A stretch of DNA of 26,425 bases from JAAGZL01 sp050297535 (GTDB lineage: Bacteria > Pseudomonadota > Gammaproteobacteria > Chromatiales > Chromatiaceae). The stretch spans positions 1 to 26,425 of the forward strand of contig JBNKSV010000032.1 of NCBI GenBank assembly GCA_050297535.1, written 5' to 3'. Positions 7,974-17,017 of the stretch are shown piece after piece. Below the pieces are notes generated by a model. That model was not told where the DNA came from. It did no database searches and was given only the letters and a program-made list of their open reading frames with translations. Both the position numbers and the translations under genes were made by a program. Within the stretch, counting starts at the first letter, position 1. Every line of letters begins with the position of its first letter.

Positions 7974-10900
7974 ATGGAACCCACATTTATCCATCTACGC
8001 GTACACTCAGAATTCTCCCTGGTAGATGGAGTAGTCAGAATAAAACCCCTGATCAACGCCGTGCGCGCGGCCGGGATGCCGGCGGTGGCTATCACCGATC
8101 AGTCCAATCTGTTTGCCATGGTGAAGTTTTACCGGGCGGCCATCTCTCAGGGGATTAAACCGATTATCGGTGCGGATTGCTGGCTGCATAATGAGCAGGA
8201 AGCAAACCACCCCAACAGAATTTTATTGTTGGTACAGACGGTTACAGGATACCGCAACCTTACCAAACTAATATCTCGCAGTTACCGCGAAGGTCAGCAC
8301 CTGGGCCGTCCCATGCTGGAGCGGGCCTGGCTAGAGGGTAACAGCGATGGACTAATCGCGCTCTCAGGCGGGCGTGAGGGAGATGTAGGACGTCTGCTGA
8401 TTGGTGGCAATACCGAGCAGGCCAGAGAGTTGCTTGAGCAGTGGCGAGGACTGTTTGGAGATCGTTACTACCTGGAGGTGAACCGCACCGGACGGCCTCA
8501 GGATGAAGAGTGTCTGCACGCCAGCGTGGAACTATCTATTGCCAGCGGTGTGCCTCTGGTTGCAACCAATGATGTGCGTTTTCTGCAGCAGGAAGATTTC
8601 GATGCCCATGAGGTGCGGGTCTGTATCCACGATGGCCGAACCCTGGATGATCCGCGCCGCCCCAAAAACTACAGTCCACAGCAATATCTACGCAGTCCTG
8701 AAGAGATGGCCGAGCTATTTTCTGATCTGCCGGAGGCCCTGGCCAACAGCGTGGAGATCGCCAAGCGCTGCAATCTGGAACTGACCCTGGGGCAGAATTA
8801 CCTGCCGGACTTCCCGGTGCCTGATGGCATGAGTGTGGAGCAGTTTACGGTGCAGGAGGCGGAGCATGGCCTGGAATTACGCCTGCAAGAGATAATCGAC
8901 CGCTCCTCACCTGACTATGCCGAGAAACGTAAAGAGTACGATGAACGCCTGAAGCTGGAGCTGGATGTGATTATCCAGATGGGTTTCCCAGGCTACTTCC
9001 TGATCGTGGCGGATTTTATTCGTTGGGCCAAGCAGAACGGTGTTCCGGTAGGTCCTGGTCGTGGTTCCGGTGCCGGTTCCCTTGTGGCCTATGCCCTGGG
9101 TATCACCGATCTGGACCCTATAGAGCACGACCTGCTGTTCGAGCGCTTTCTGAATCCTGAACGCGTCTCCATGCCTGACTTTGACGTGGATTTCTGCATG
9201 GAGGGACGCGACCGGGTCATAGAGTATGTTGCCGATAGATATGGCCGGGACTCCGTATCCCAGATCATCACCTACGGCAGCATGGCGGCCAAGGCGGTGG
9301 TGCGGGACGTGGGGCGGGTGCTGGGTCATCCATACGGCTTTGTGGACCGCATAGCCAAGATGATCCCGTTCGAGATCGGCATGACCCTGAGCAAGGCCCT
9401 GGAAGATAATGATGATCTTGCCCAGGCCTACCAGAATGAAGAAGAGGTCGCTGAGCTGATCGACATGGCCTTGAGTCTGGAGGGTCTTTCCAGGAACGCC
9501 GGTAAGCACGCCGGAGGTGTGGTCATCGCCCCAACTGTCCTGACAGACTTTACCCCGCTTTATTGCGAGGCCAGCGGCGAAAACTTGGTCACTCAGTTCG
9601 ATAAGGACGATGTTGAGGCGGTCGGGCTGGTGAAGTTCGATTTCCTGGGCCTGCGCACTCTCACCATCATCGACTGGGCCCTGAAGACAATCAACGCCCA
9701 GCGTCGCGAATCTGGTGCATCAGATATAGATATCACCAGGATAAAGATGGACGATATGCAGGCCTTCGATCTGCTCAAGGCTTGTGGCACCACGGCGGTG
9801 TTTCAGTTGGAATCTCGCGGCATGAAGGATCTGATTAAGAAACTGCAACCGGACTGCTTCGATGATATTACAGCGCTGGTGGCCTTGTTCCGCCCCGGGC
9901 CACTACAGTCAGGCATGGTGGACGACTTCATCGCCCGTAAGCATGGGCGCCAGAAAGTGGAATATCCCCATCCGGCCCTGGAACCGATCCTCAAGACCAC
10001 CTATGGTGTCATTCTGTACCAGGAGCAGGTGATGCAGATCGCTCAGGTACTGGCCGGTTATACCCTGGGTGGAGCGGATCTGCTGCGCCGAGCCATGGGT
10101 AAAAAGAAGCCGGAGGAGATGGCCAAGCAGGGCGAGATCTTCCGCAAGGGCGCGGTGGAGCTGGGGGTAGACGAGAACACCGCCAGTTATATCTTTGATC
10201 TTATGGAGAAGTTCGCCGGTTACGGCTTCAATAAATCCCACTCTGCTGCCTATGCCCTGGTCTCGTATCAGACCCTCTGGCTCAAGGCCCACTATCCTGC
10301 GGCCTTTATGGCGGCGGTGCTCTCCGCTGATATGGATCATACCGACAAGGTGGTGGTGATGATCGACGAATGTCGCAACATGCGTCTCAAGGTCAACCCA
10401 CCCCATATTAATCACTCCGAATACCGCTTTACCGTGGATGGTCACGATACCGTGGTCTATGGTCTTGGGGCCATCAAGGGGGTGGGCGAGGCCGCCATTG
10501 AGGGCATTATCGAAGAACGGGTGCGCGGAGGGGAATATCAAGACCTGTTTGAGTTCTGCCGCCGGGTCGATCTGCGCAAGGCCAATCGTCGGGTGTTGGA
10601 GTCGTTGATACGCTCAGGCGCCATGGATGAGCTGGGGGCAAACCGGGCCAGTCTTATGAACCAGCTGCCATATGCACTGAAGACGGCCGAGCAGCACCAT
10701 GCTATGCAGGAGGCCGGGCAGAATGACCTGTTCGGTATGTCGGACGCTAGTCCTGAAGCGGTCCCGGAACAGATCATCCCAGACGCCAGTGAAGAGTGGG
10801 ATGAACAACTGCGGTTGCAGGGCGAGAAAGAGACCCTGGGCCTCTATCTGACCGGCCATCCCATAAACCGCTATCTGGGCGAGTTTTCCGGGATAGGCAT

Positions 10901-11501
10901 ATCCCGCATCTCAGGCCTCTCTTTGGATGACGGCAACAACGGCTTCAAGTCCAGCGGCAAGAAGGGGGGTCTGAAGGTGATGGTGGCCGGACTGGTGATC
11001 TCCAGCAGCCATCGCATGACTCAGCGCGGACGCATGGGTACGGTGATCCTGGACGACAGCACGGCCAGAATCGAGGTAACCCTGTTCTCTGAGGCCTACG
11101 AAGAGTACCGGGAATTGCTGGCGACGGATAAGATTTTGGTGGTCACGGGTAGTCTGGCCCACGATGAATATCGCGGCGGTTTGAGTATCCGTGCTGATCA
11201 GGTGTTGGAGTTTGAGCAGGCCAGGTCGCTTTATGCCAAGAGCATCCTTCTGGACACGTCGCAGCTAAATGGGGCCCTTAATCCTGACCTCTTGAATACC
11301 ATACAAAGTATTCTAAAGACCTACAAAGGCGGAACCTGTGGGGTGCGGATGCGCATGGTTAGGGCCGACGCCCTTGGTATATTGGAGTTTGGTGATGACT
11401 GGCGGATTACCCCGACGGATGAACTGTTGCGCCGACTGGAGCGGGTGTTTGATAACGCCGGTGTAGAGGTCATATATGGCAACAGGCATAATTTGACATA
11501 A
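7974..11501 (+). CDS. dnaE: DnaE, DNA polymerase III alpha subunit
   Basis: DnaE is the replicative polymerase subunit. The 1175-residue protein (E. coli 1160) has an N-terminal PHP domain (FIHLRVHSEFSLVDG, about 1-280), then the C-family polymerase core. The palm contains PDFDVDFC, with catalytic Asp404 and Asp406, and Asp556 in FDFLGLRTL, matching E. coli D401, D403 and D555. Thumb and finger segments such as RPGPLQSGM and GYGFNKSHSAAYALVSYQT are intact. Helix-hairpin-helix, OB-fold (GLVISSSHRMTQRGRMG, about 1000-1080) and C-terminal tau-binding regions follow. I chose ATG 7974 (MEPTFIHLRVHS) because E. coli begins MSEPRFVHLRVHS. ATG 7959 adds five residues. Confidence 0.96.
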   Translation: MEPTFIHLRVHSEFSLVDGVVRIKPLINAVRAAGMPAVAITDQSNLFAMVKFYRAAISQGIKPIIGADCWLHNEQEANHPNRILLLVQTVTGYRNLTKLISRSYREGQHLGRPMLERAWLEGNSDGLIALSGGREGDVGRLLIGGNTEQARELLEQWRGLFGDRYYLEVNRTGRPQDEECLHASVELSIASGVPLVATNDVRFLQQEDFDAHEVRVCIHDGRTLDDPRRPKNYSPQQYLRSPEEMAELFSDLPEALANSVEIAKRCNLELTLGQNYLPDFPVPDGMSVEQFTVQEAEHGLELRLQEIIDRSSPDYAEKRKEYDERLKLELDVIIQMGFPGYFLIVADFIRWAKQNGVPVGPGRGSGAGSLVAYALGITDLDPIEHDLLFERFLNPERVSMPDFDVDFCMEGRDRVIEYVADRYGRDSVSQIITYGSMAAKAVVRDVGRVLGHPYGFVDRIAKMIPFEIGMTLSKALEDNDDLAQAYQNEEEVAELIDMALSLEGLSRNAGKHAGGVVIAPTVLTDFTPLYCEASGENLVTQFDKDDVEAVGLVKFDFLGLRTLTIIDWALKTINAQRRESGASDIDITRIKMDDMQAFDLLKACGTTAVFQLESRGMKDLIKKLQPDCFDDITALVALFRPGPLQSGMVDDFIARKHGRQKVEYPHPALEPILKTTYGVILYQEQVMQIAQVLAGYTLGGADLLRRAMGKKKPEEMAKQGEIFRKGAVELGVDENTASYIFDLMEKFAGYGFNKSHSAAYALVSYQTLWLKAHYPAAFMAAVLSADMDHTDKVVVMIDECRNMRLKVNPPHINHSEYRFTVDGHDTVVYGLGAIKGVGEAAIEGIIEERVRGGEYQDLFEFCRRVDLRKANRRVLESLIRSGAMDELGANRASLMNQLPYALKTAEQHHAMQEAGQNDLFGMSDASPEAVPEQIIPDASEEWDEQLRLQGEKETLGLYLTGHPINRYLGEFSGIGISRISGLSLDDGNNGFKSSGKKGGLKVMVAGLVISSSHRMTQRGRMGTVILDDSTARIEVTLFSEAYEEYRELLATDKILVVTGSLAHDEYRGGLSIRADQVLEFEQARSLYAKSILLDTSQLNGALNPDLLNTIQSILKTYKGGTCGVRMRMVRADALGILEFGDDWRITPTDELLRRLERVFDNAGVEVIYGNRHNLT

Positions 11502-11607
11502 ACAGATGCACTGATGCCCAAAGTGGAATATCATAAGCCCACATATATAAATTACATAATTAAATAACCTCCTGTTTTCATAGCACTATTTCTACCGCTT
11601 AACAACA

Positions 11608-11637
11608 GTGTCATTCCAAGACCGAATCCGGTATATT
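11608..11637 (+). promoter_or_regulatory. Candidate accA promoter just before the start codon
   Basis: GTGTCA (11608-11613) and TATATT (11632-11637) are separated by 18 bases and match -35/-10 consensus at 4 and 5 of 6 positions. The -10 is only 7 bases before ATG 11645 and no Shine-Dalgarno sequence is present, so the transcript would be leaderless or nearly so. The 143-base gap to dnaE holds no other recognisable element. Consensus-based prediction only. Confidence 0.3.
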
Positions 11638-11644
11638 TTCGCCC

Positions 11645-12601
11645 ATGGACCTAAATTTCCTTGAATTTGAACAGCCCATCGCCGAACTGCAGGCCAAGAT
11701 TGAAGAGTTGCGTCTGGTCGGTGATGATAATGAGATAAACATCCAGGATGAGATCCAGAGACTGGAGAAGAAGAGTAGGTCGCTGACTGAATCCATATTC
11801 TCCAACCTGACCCCTTGGCAGATATCCCAACTGGCGCGGCATCCGCAACGTCCATATATGCAGAACTATATAGACGGGGTGTTTGAGGAGTTTCAGGAGT
11901 TGCATGGGGACCGTGCATTTGCTGATGACCACGCTATTATCGGTGGCGTAGCGCGCCTGGAAGGACGACCGGTGATGTTGATCGGTCATCAGAAGGGACG
12001 TAACACCACAGAGAAGATATATCGCAATTTTGGTATGCCGCGCCCGGAGGGATATCGCAAGGCGCTGCGTCTGATGGAGATGGCAGAGCGCTTCAAGATG
12101 CCGCTGCTGACCTTTATCGACACCCCTGGGGCCTATCCTGGTGTGGGTGCCGAGGAACGTGGTCAGAGCGAGGCCATTGCCCGTAATCTGAAGGTTATGG
12201 CGGGGCTCAGAATACCTATTATCTGTACCGTGATGGGCGAGGGTGGCTCCGGCGGCGCGTTGGCCATAGGCGTGGGCGACCGGGTCCTGATGATGCAATA
12301 CAGCACCTATTCGGTGATCTCGCCCGAGGGTTGTGCTTCCATCCTGTGGAAGAGCGCGGATAAGGCCTCTTTGGCTGCGGAGGCAATGGCTATTACCTCC
12401 ACCCATCTTAAAAACCTTGGTCTTATCGACGGCATCATAAATGAACCTCTGGGTGGTTCGCATCGGGATATTCCAGCAACCATTAACAACGTCAAACACA
12501 CCCTGGTAGAGACCCTGGAGACGATCTCCAGGACCCCGATCGACAGCCTGCTGGAACAGCGTTATCAGCGTCTTATGAAATACGGCAGCTTTGCCGGATA
12601 A
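11645..12601 (+). CDS. accA: Acetyl-CoA carboxylase carboxyltransferase subunit alpha
   Basis: AccA and AccD form the carboxyltransferase that moves carboxyl from biotin to acetyl-CoA, giving malonyl-CoA for fatty acid synthesis. The 318-residue product opens with MDLNFLEFEQPIAELQAKIEEL and has the crotonase-like fold segments GHQKGRNT, FIDTPGAYPGVGAEERGQSEAIARN and MGEGGSGGALAIG, the last forming oxyanion and CoA-binding loops. Length and sequence match E. coli AccA (319 residues). It follows dnaE as in E. coli, and tilS starts 8 bases after it, so accA and tilS are likely co-transcribed. Confidence 0.97.
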   Translation: MDLNFLEFEQPIAELQAKIEELRLVGDDNEINIQDEIQRLEKKSRSLTESIFSNLTPWQISQLARHPQRPYMQNYIDGVFEEFQELHGDRAFADDHAIIGGVARLEGRPVMLIGHQKGRNTTEKIYRNFGMPRPEGYRKALRLMEMAERFKMPLLTFIDTPGAYPGVGAEERGQSEAIARNLKVMAGLRIPIICTVMGEGGSGGALAIGVGDRVLMMQYSTYSVISPEGCASILWKSADKASLAAEAMAITSTHLKNLGLIDGIINEPLGGSHRDIPATINNVKHTLVETLETISRTPIDSLLEQRYQRLMKYGSFAG

Positions 12602-12609
12602 GGACCACA

Positions 12610-13938
12610 ATGGCTTTTGATCAAAGCCAGCTGTTGCAAACCATCTCTGATCTTCCGGCCTGTAAACGCCTGCTGGTTGCCTACAGTGGCGGCATGGATT
12701 CCCATGCGCTGCTGCACGCGTTATTGGCTGTTCGCCATGAATTGACGGCGGAGATCCATGCGGTTCATGTGAATCACGGGCTGCAGTCGCATGCCAGCCA
12801 ATGGGCAGAACAGTGCCGTGGATTTTGCCAGACAAACGATATTCCAATTACCGTGCTTGAGGTTGATGCCAAGAGTGGGAGGGGTGAAAGCCAGGAGGCG
12901 GTGGCGCGTGAGAAGCGCTATCAGGCGATCTGCGATCTTGTACAGGAAGGCGATATCCTGCTCACCGCCCATCATAGCGAGGACCAGGCAGAGACTGTCC
13001 TGCTACAGTTGCTGCGCGGTAGCGGCCCCAGCGGTCTCGCAGCCATGCCGATGATTAATGGTTTCGGGGCGGGTTTTCATGCCAGGCCATTACTGCCGCA
13101 CTCGCGGGCAGATCTGGCCGAGTATGCCAGGCAGCACCGGCTGGAGTGGGTAGAGGATTTCAGCAATCAGGACATCTCCTTTGATCGCAATTTCCTGCGG
13201 CATGAGGTAATCCCTTTACTTAAGCAACGCTGGCCTGCTCTGGGTCGCACCATTTCACGTAGCGCCAGTCACTGTGCCGAGGCCCAGCACCTGATCGAAG
13301 AGGCGGCCAGGGATGATCTGCTGCATATGGACATTGATTCGCATCGTAGTATGAGTATCAGCGCCTTGGCAGCTCTTCCGCCACCACGCGTCCGAGCGGT
13401 AATCCGTACCTGGATTCGGGATGCCGGTTTACAACTGCCGGATACCGCCCGCATGGACCGGGTGTTGCTGGAGATGCTGACCGCACGGGAGGATAGAAAC
13501 CCGGTGGTAGATTGGCCCGGGGTGGAGATGCGCAGATATCGTGACCGTTTGTACCTAATGCCAACCTTGCAAGAGTTGGATCGGGATATTGAGATTGAGT
13601 GGGATGGAGGTTCTGATCTTGAGCTGCCATCTGGTCTTGGGACTATCTCAGTGCAAGAGGCCGCAGAGGGAATATCCATGTCGGCATGGGAAGCTGGCAA
13701 GATAACTGTTTGCTTTCGGGCGGGCGGGGAGCGCTGTAGACCGGTAGGGCGGGATGTTAGCAAGAGCCTGAAAAATCTGTTTCAGGAAAGAGGTATTCCA
13801 CCCTGGGAGCGTGGCAGGATGCCGTTGATCAAGCTTGATGGACAACTGGCTGCGGTCGGGGATATATGGGTTTGTGAAGGATTCATGGCAGATGCGTCAG
13901 GCAGGGCTGTATGTCTGCATTGGCGGCGCGGGGATTGA
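12610..13938 (+). CDS. tilS: tRNA(Ile)-lysidine synthetase TilS
   Basis: TilS attaches lysine to C34 of the CAU-anticodon tRNA-Ile, converting it to read AUA. The ATP-binding PP-loop is LVAYSGGMDSHALLHAL (about residues 21-37), with the SGGxDS signature. Typical downstream N-type ATP pyrophosphatase segments are HVNHGLQ, EAVAREKRY and LLTAHHSEDQAETVLLQLLRGSG. The middle and C-terminal TilS domains follow, with the terminal substrate-binding region ending CRPVGRDVSKSLKNLFQERGIP. Length 442 (E. coli 432). A ribosome site AAGGA lies just upstream of ATG 12610. It converges with the next gene with 2 bases between the two stop codons and no visible terminator. Confidence 0.95.
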   Translation: MAFDQSQLLQTISDLPACKRLLVAYSGGMDSHALLHALLAVRHELTAEIHAVHVNHGLQSHASQWAEQCRGFCQTNDIPITVLEVDAKSGRGESQEAVAREKRYQAICDLVQEGDILLTAHHSEDQAETVLLQLLRGSGPSGLAAMPMINGFGAGFHARPLLPHSRADLAEYARQHRLEWVEDFSNQDISFDRNFLRHEVIPLLKQRWPALGRTISRSASHCAEAQHLIEEAARDDLLHMDIDSHRSMSISALAALPPPRVRAVIRTWIRDAGLQLPDTARMDRVLLEMLTAREDRNPVVDWPGVEMRRYRDRLYLMPTLQELDRDIEIEWDGGSDLELPSGLGTISVQEAAEGISMSAWEAGKITVCFRAGGERCRPVGRDVSKSLKNLFQERGIPPWERGRMPLIKLDGQLAAVGDIWVCEGFMADASGRAVCLHWRRGD

Positions 13939-13940
13939 TT

Positions 13941-14999
13941 TCAACTACCGGCAATACCGCCTTCTATAACGAATACCTCAAGTCCCATTTCGCTTAGCAG
14001 GAAGGCAGCAGTGGAGCTGCGTTGCCCGGTATCGCAATAGAGTATGTAGCGTTGTTCCGAATCAAGCTCTGGACCATTTTGGCGGACGAGTCCAAGGGGG
14101 AGGTTTATGGCTTTTTCCAGGTGAGAGTTCTGGTATTCGCTTTCGAGGCGTACATCCAGCAGGCAGGCCCCCTCACTGAGCATGGCTGGTACATCATCCA
14201 TGCTAATCAGGTTGCGAATGGGGTCGTTAAACAGGCCGATAAAATCCTGCTTGGACAGACGCATCAGTTTGCCGTCAGATAGCATGGTTATGGTAGCGTT
14301 GCGTGGCGCCTGAGATATCAGCGATTCTTCTCCGAAACTGCTGCCTCTTCCCAACTCTGCCAATATCTCAACACCGCCTTCCGCTGTAGGACGACTTACC
14401 TGACAGCGCCCGGCCTTTACCATATAGTAAAAGCCGCCATCTTCACCGTGTCGTACTATTACATCTCCTTCCTTGACGTTAAGTTCATCCATCCTGGAGA
14501 AGAGTTCCTGGATATTCAGCGCCGGCAGCCGTTTGAATGTCTCGGTCTGTAACATGGCCATCATCCACTCACTATCGAGAGCAGATGGGCCTTTATTCAT
14601 ATCAGTATTATCCGAACCATCTTTTTCGAATACCTCTGATTCACCCCAGGCCAATAGGCGCTCCAGCAGCACCCTATCAACGGATACTATACAGGCATGT
14701 TCAGATGTAACGATTGCATCATATTTGCGTGGGGTATTTGCCGCCAGTGCATAGCTCGCGGCGTTGCTGCCTGCGACTATCTCTTTCTCTTCATTGTTTG
14801 AAGAGGTGAGTTTAATGGCCCCGGAGATTAGGAAAATAGAGACCTGATCCTGATCTCCTTGGCGAAAGATAACCTCGCCTTTAGATAGTCGGTTCACCTG
14901 GGCCTGCTTGGCCAGTTGCATAAGATTGTGCTCATATAACGCATTAATGGGGATCAGCGTGCGGAATTTGTTTAGGTCAAGTTCCATTTTTTCTCTCAT
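13941..14999 (-). CDS. Double cyclic-nucleotide-binding domain protein with C-terminal rhodanese domain
   Basis: A 352-residue soluble protein of unusual build. Two CRP-like cyclic-nucleotide-binding domains (about residues 25-120 and 150-260) precede a rhodanese-like domain (about 262-352). Domain two keeps a phosphate-binding-cassette-like FGEESLISQAPRNATITM, so cAMP or cGMP binding is possible. Domain one is more degenerate. The rhodanese loop CDTGQRSS has the likely active Cys322, so persulfide transfer or redox signalling is plausible. The chain ends soon after VFVIEGGI, without the usual final GGxxxWxxAGxP helix. There is no DNA-binding helix-turn-helix, so it is not a CRP-type regulator. 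It lies 23 bases after the 192-residue gene on the same strand and converges with tilS. An alternative ATG at 14987 is better spaced from a GAGA sequence. Confidence 0.8.
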   Translation of the reverse strand: MREKMELDLNKFRTLIPINALYEHNLMQLAKQAQVNRLSKGEVIFRQGDQDQVSIFLISGAIKLTSSNNEEKEIVAGSNAASYALAANTPRKYDAIVTSEHACIVSVDRVLLERLLAWGESEVFEKDGSDNTDMNKGPSALDSEWMMAMLQTETFKRLPALNIQELFSRMDELNVKEGDVIVRHGEDGGFYYMVKAGRCQVSRPTAEGGVEILAELGRGSSFGEESLISQAPRNATITMLSDGKLMRLSKQDFIGLFNDPIRNLISMDDVPAMLSEGACLLDVRLESEYQNSHLEKAINLPLGLVRQNGPELDSEQRYILYCDTGQRSSTAAFLLSEMGLEVFVIEGGIAGS

Positions 15000-15022
15000 G
15001 CAGTACGGTAGTCCAGGTAATC

Positions 15023-15601
15023 TTAGAGATAATCTTTGAACAGTTCTAGTATCTCTTCCTCAGAATACTCCTTTTCCCTGACCCTGATTGTTTGTACCTC
15101 TTCCCTTATCTTGTTTTGCAGATAGTTATGCACTTCGCGTTTTTTATTCAGTAATGGAAAATTCGAAACAACCGGTCCGCGTAATTTGTGTATGGTGCCG
15201 TTTCTTTCCGGTATCTGAATATCGGACCATTTATCAATGATTATTGGGGTGATGCCTATGCTGAGAAGGAATTCATACACCTTATAGTAAGAGCCTGTGA
15301 CCTTCCATAGGGATACGTTGTTGTCATTTTCAATGTTCTTAAGCTGCTCACTGATCTTCGCCGGAATCTTCTTCGTCATGTAAGAGGCGCCGTAGAAGGT
15401 TAGGGTATCCCAGCAATAGGATTCTAACGGGCTTGATAGTACGCCTATAGGAGCTATGGGCCCATCCAGGCGGATATTTTGAAATTGTGGGCGGAACCCC
15501 AGGTGTTTATCGTCGGCGTCAATGTAGCCTAGTATCAGTTCGTCGCCATTTCTCCGGGCAACCAGAAGTTTTTCCAAACCAATTTCAAATAGATTTTCCA
15601 T
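15023..15601 (-). CDS. Uncharacterised 192-residue protein
   Basis: I do not recognise this family. The product is soluble, with no signal peptide or membrane segment. The N-terminal third looks like alternating beta strands (KLLVARRNGDELILGYID). The middle has aromatic-rich DTLTFYGASYMTKK. The C-terminal 45 residues are strongly charged and helical (KKREVHNYLQNKIREEVQ and EYSEEEILELF). There is only one Cys and no obvious catalytic motif. It lies directly upstream of the CNB-rhodanese gene with a 23-base gap, so they are probably one operon and may work together. The length, dense coding and conserved-looking core support a real gene. No function is proposed. Confidence 0.7.
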   Translation of the reverse strand: MENLFEIGLEKLLVARRNGDELILGYIDADDKHLGFRPQFQNIRLDGPIAPIGVLSSPLESYCWDTLTFYGASYMTKKIPAKISEQLKNIENDNNVSLWKVTGSYYKVYEFLLSIGITPIIIDKWSDIQIPERNGTIHKLRGPVVSNFPLLNKKREVHNYLQNKIREEVQTIRVREKEYSEEEILELFKDYL

Positions 15602-15727
15602 TATTTATAGGAAGATACCACGGAGAACAATACATACCTTAATATTAATAGCTTTGTGGAACGGCCGCTAATGTTATTGACTTATGTCTGAATATTTATG
15701 CGTATAGATATGCAATAACTTATTGAT

Positions 15728-16435
15728 TTAGCGAATTAGTTCCGCTCTGCGCTGCATGTAGTCATCTACAACTTGGTTGATTTCCTCTTGTATAAACGGT
15801 TTTAGGCCGCGCAGAGACATATATTTAACGCCGTTACCTATGATTTTATCGTCCTGTTTCAGGCGGAACTCCAGCTTTACTTGACCTTTTTTTCCATTTG
15901 CCTCAAAAGAGGTGTCGGCTAGTTCTAACTCTGGTTTAGTTATATCCAGGGTGTTGAGGTCTATTTCCATGCTTTCGTATATCACCATGGGACGCGCCGG
16001 GTTGATCATTAGGCCTTTCTTTTGCATCAGTGGTACCAGTATGTGGGGAAATGTCTTGCCTGAAAATTCCACATAACTTTTGGCCAGAGCTGTTACAACC
16101 ATAGCGTCTCGGGATATTTCACCGGACCTGATGATTGAGAGGCATGTCTTTCCCGTGTTATCTCTTACCTCAATAGAGCCGTTATCTATATTATGAAACT
16201 CTATACTGGTAGCATCGTTCACCATGCCGGAAAAGGTGAATTTCATTTGCGTACTCAGGCCGGTCTTGATGAGGGCGACTGAGAATAGCAGGTCTCCAGG
16301 GACGCAGAACATCTTGTTATCTGGATCGTGCAGGGGGTTAAAATCGCCTGCGATATACTTTGCGAAATCACTTGCCTGAGTGCGGGTGAATTGTATACCG
16401 TCATTCGATTCGGAGTAGTAATTGTCAAGAAGCAT
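15728..16435 (-). CDS. DUF3581 family protein with hotdog-like motif
   Basis: This 235-residue protein resembles the gammaproteobacterial DUF3581 family as I remember it. It has the start MLLDNYYS, then FTRTQASDFAKYIAGDFNPLHD and KMFCVPGDLLFSVAL. The DFNPLHD segment (residues 31-37) looks like the D-x-N-P-x-H active-site motif of MaoC/hotdog hydratases, which suggests a hotdog fold and possibly acyl-CoA or acyl-ACP binding. No biochemical role is established to my knowledge. No signal peptide or membrane helix is visible. It is transcribed away from the thioesterase gene at 16558, across a 122-base shared promoter region, and 126 bases separate it from the 192-residue gene. Confidence 0.8.
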   Translation of the reverse strand: MLLDNYYSESNDGIQFTRTQASDFAKYIAGDFNPLHDPDNKMFCVPGDLLFSVALIKTGLSTQMKFTFSGMVNDATSIEFHNIDNGSIEVRDNTGKTCLSIIRSGEISRDAMVVTALAKSYVEFSGKTFPHILVPLMQKKGLMINPARPMVIYESMEIDLNTLDITKPELELADTSFEANGKKGQVKLEFRLKQDDKIIGNGVKYMSLRGLKPFIQEEINQVVDDYMQRRAELIR

Positions 16436-16557
16436 AATAGATATCTATTGGTTTTTACGAGTGATATTCTCTTGTTGTTTGGCCGTGATTGTGCGGATGG
16501 GTGATTTTAACCGTAAACGGCCGTGTTATACCACTTACCAATTACGATGATTAGAAG

Positions 16558-17010
16558 ATGAATACCCTCAAGACCCTTGAACAGACCCTGCATACAGAGG
16601 TTCCTCTAACCGAACAGATGGGGATGCGCGTAGAGTCCCATGATGATAATGAACTTGTTCTGCATGCGGATTTTGCACCCAATATAAATATACATGGAAC
16701 CGCATTTGGTGGGAGTCTCTACAGTCTCTGTGCCGTCACCTGTTGGGGTATGTTGCATCTTAAATTTGACGAGGCAGGAGTTGATGCCCACAGCGTTATA
16801 GGGCAGGCGAATATTGTCTATCTGAAACCGGTGAGGGGCGACATAAAGGCCAGTTGCAGATTACCGCATGATGGATCATTTGAGGAATTTATGCGGCAGC
16901 TCAGGATGGGAGAGAGGGCCAAGATCGAACTAAAGGCGGAGATCTATGCAGAAGAGGCCCTGGCTGTTGTCTTTACCGGACACTACTCAGCGTTTTTTAA
17001 ACGCTGCTGA
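16558..17010 (+). CDS. YiiD_C-like hotdog thioesterase
   Basis: A 150-residue hotdog-fold protein related to the C-terminal thioesterase domain of E. coli YiiD. The key segment is NIHGTAFGGSLYSLC (residues 44-58), where HGTAFGG corresponds to the substrate-binding N/H-x-x-x-x-GG motif on the central helix of this family. The stretch IVYLKPVRGDIKASCRLP is the usual following beta strands. It probably hydrolyses an acyl-CoA or acyl-ACP thioester, but the substrate is unknown. The start ATG is preceded directly by AGAAG, a poorly placed ribosome site. It is divergent from the DUF3581 gene and converges with the MaoC-like gene 7 bases beyond. Confidence 0.85.
   Translation: MNTLKTLEQTLHTEVPLTEQMGMRVESHDDNELVLHADFAPNINIHGTAFGGSLYSLCAVTCWGMLHLKFDEAGVDAHSVIGQANIVYLKPVRGDIKASCRLPHDGSFEEFMRQLRMGERAKIELKAEIYAEEALAVVFTGHYSAFFKRC
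16988..17006. repeat. Perfect 8-bp hairpin between convergent genes
   Basis: CAGCGTTT and AAACGCTG are separated by TTT at the very end of the thioesterase coding region, 11 bases before the stop codon of the converging MaoC-like gene. No T-run follows on either strand, so intrinsic termination is doubtful. The position suggests an mRNA 3'-end structure shared by both convergent transcripts. Confidence 0.45.
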
Positions 17011-17017
17011 TGCGGGG

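Noticed and set aside
11651..12847. A 398-residue open frame on the minus strand over accA and the start of tilS
   Set aside because: It lies entirely opposite two well-identified genes, its translation has no recognisable domain and is rich in His, Arg and Gln as shadow frames often are, and its start lies inside tilS.
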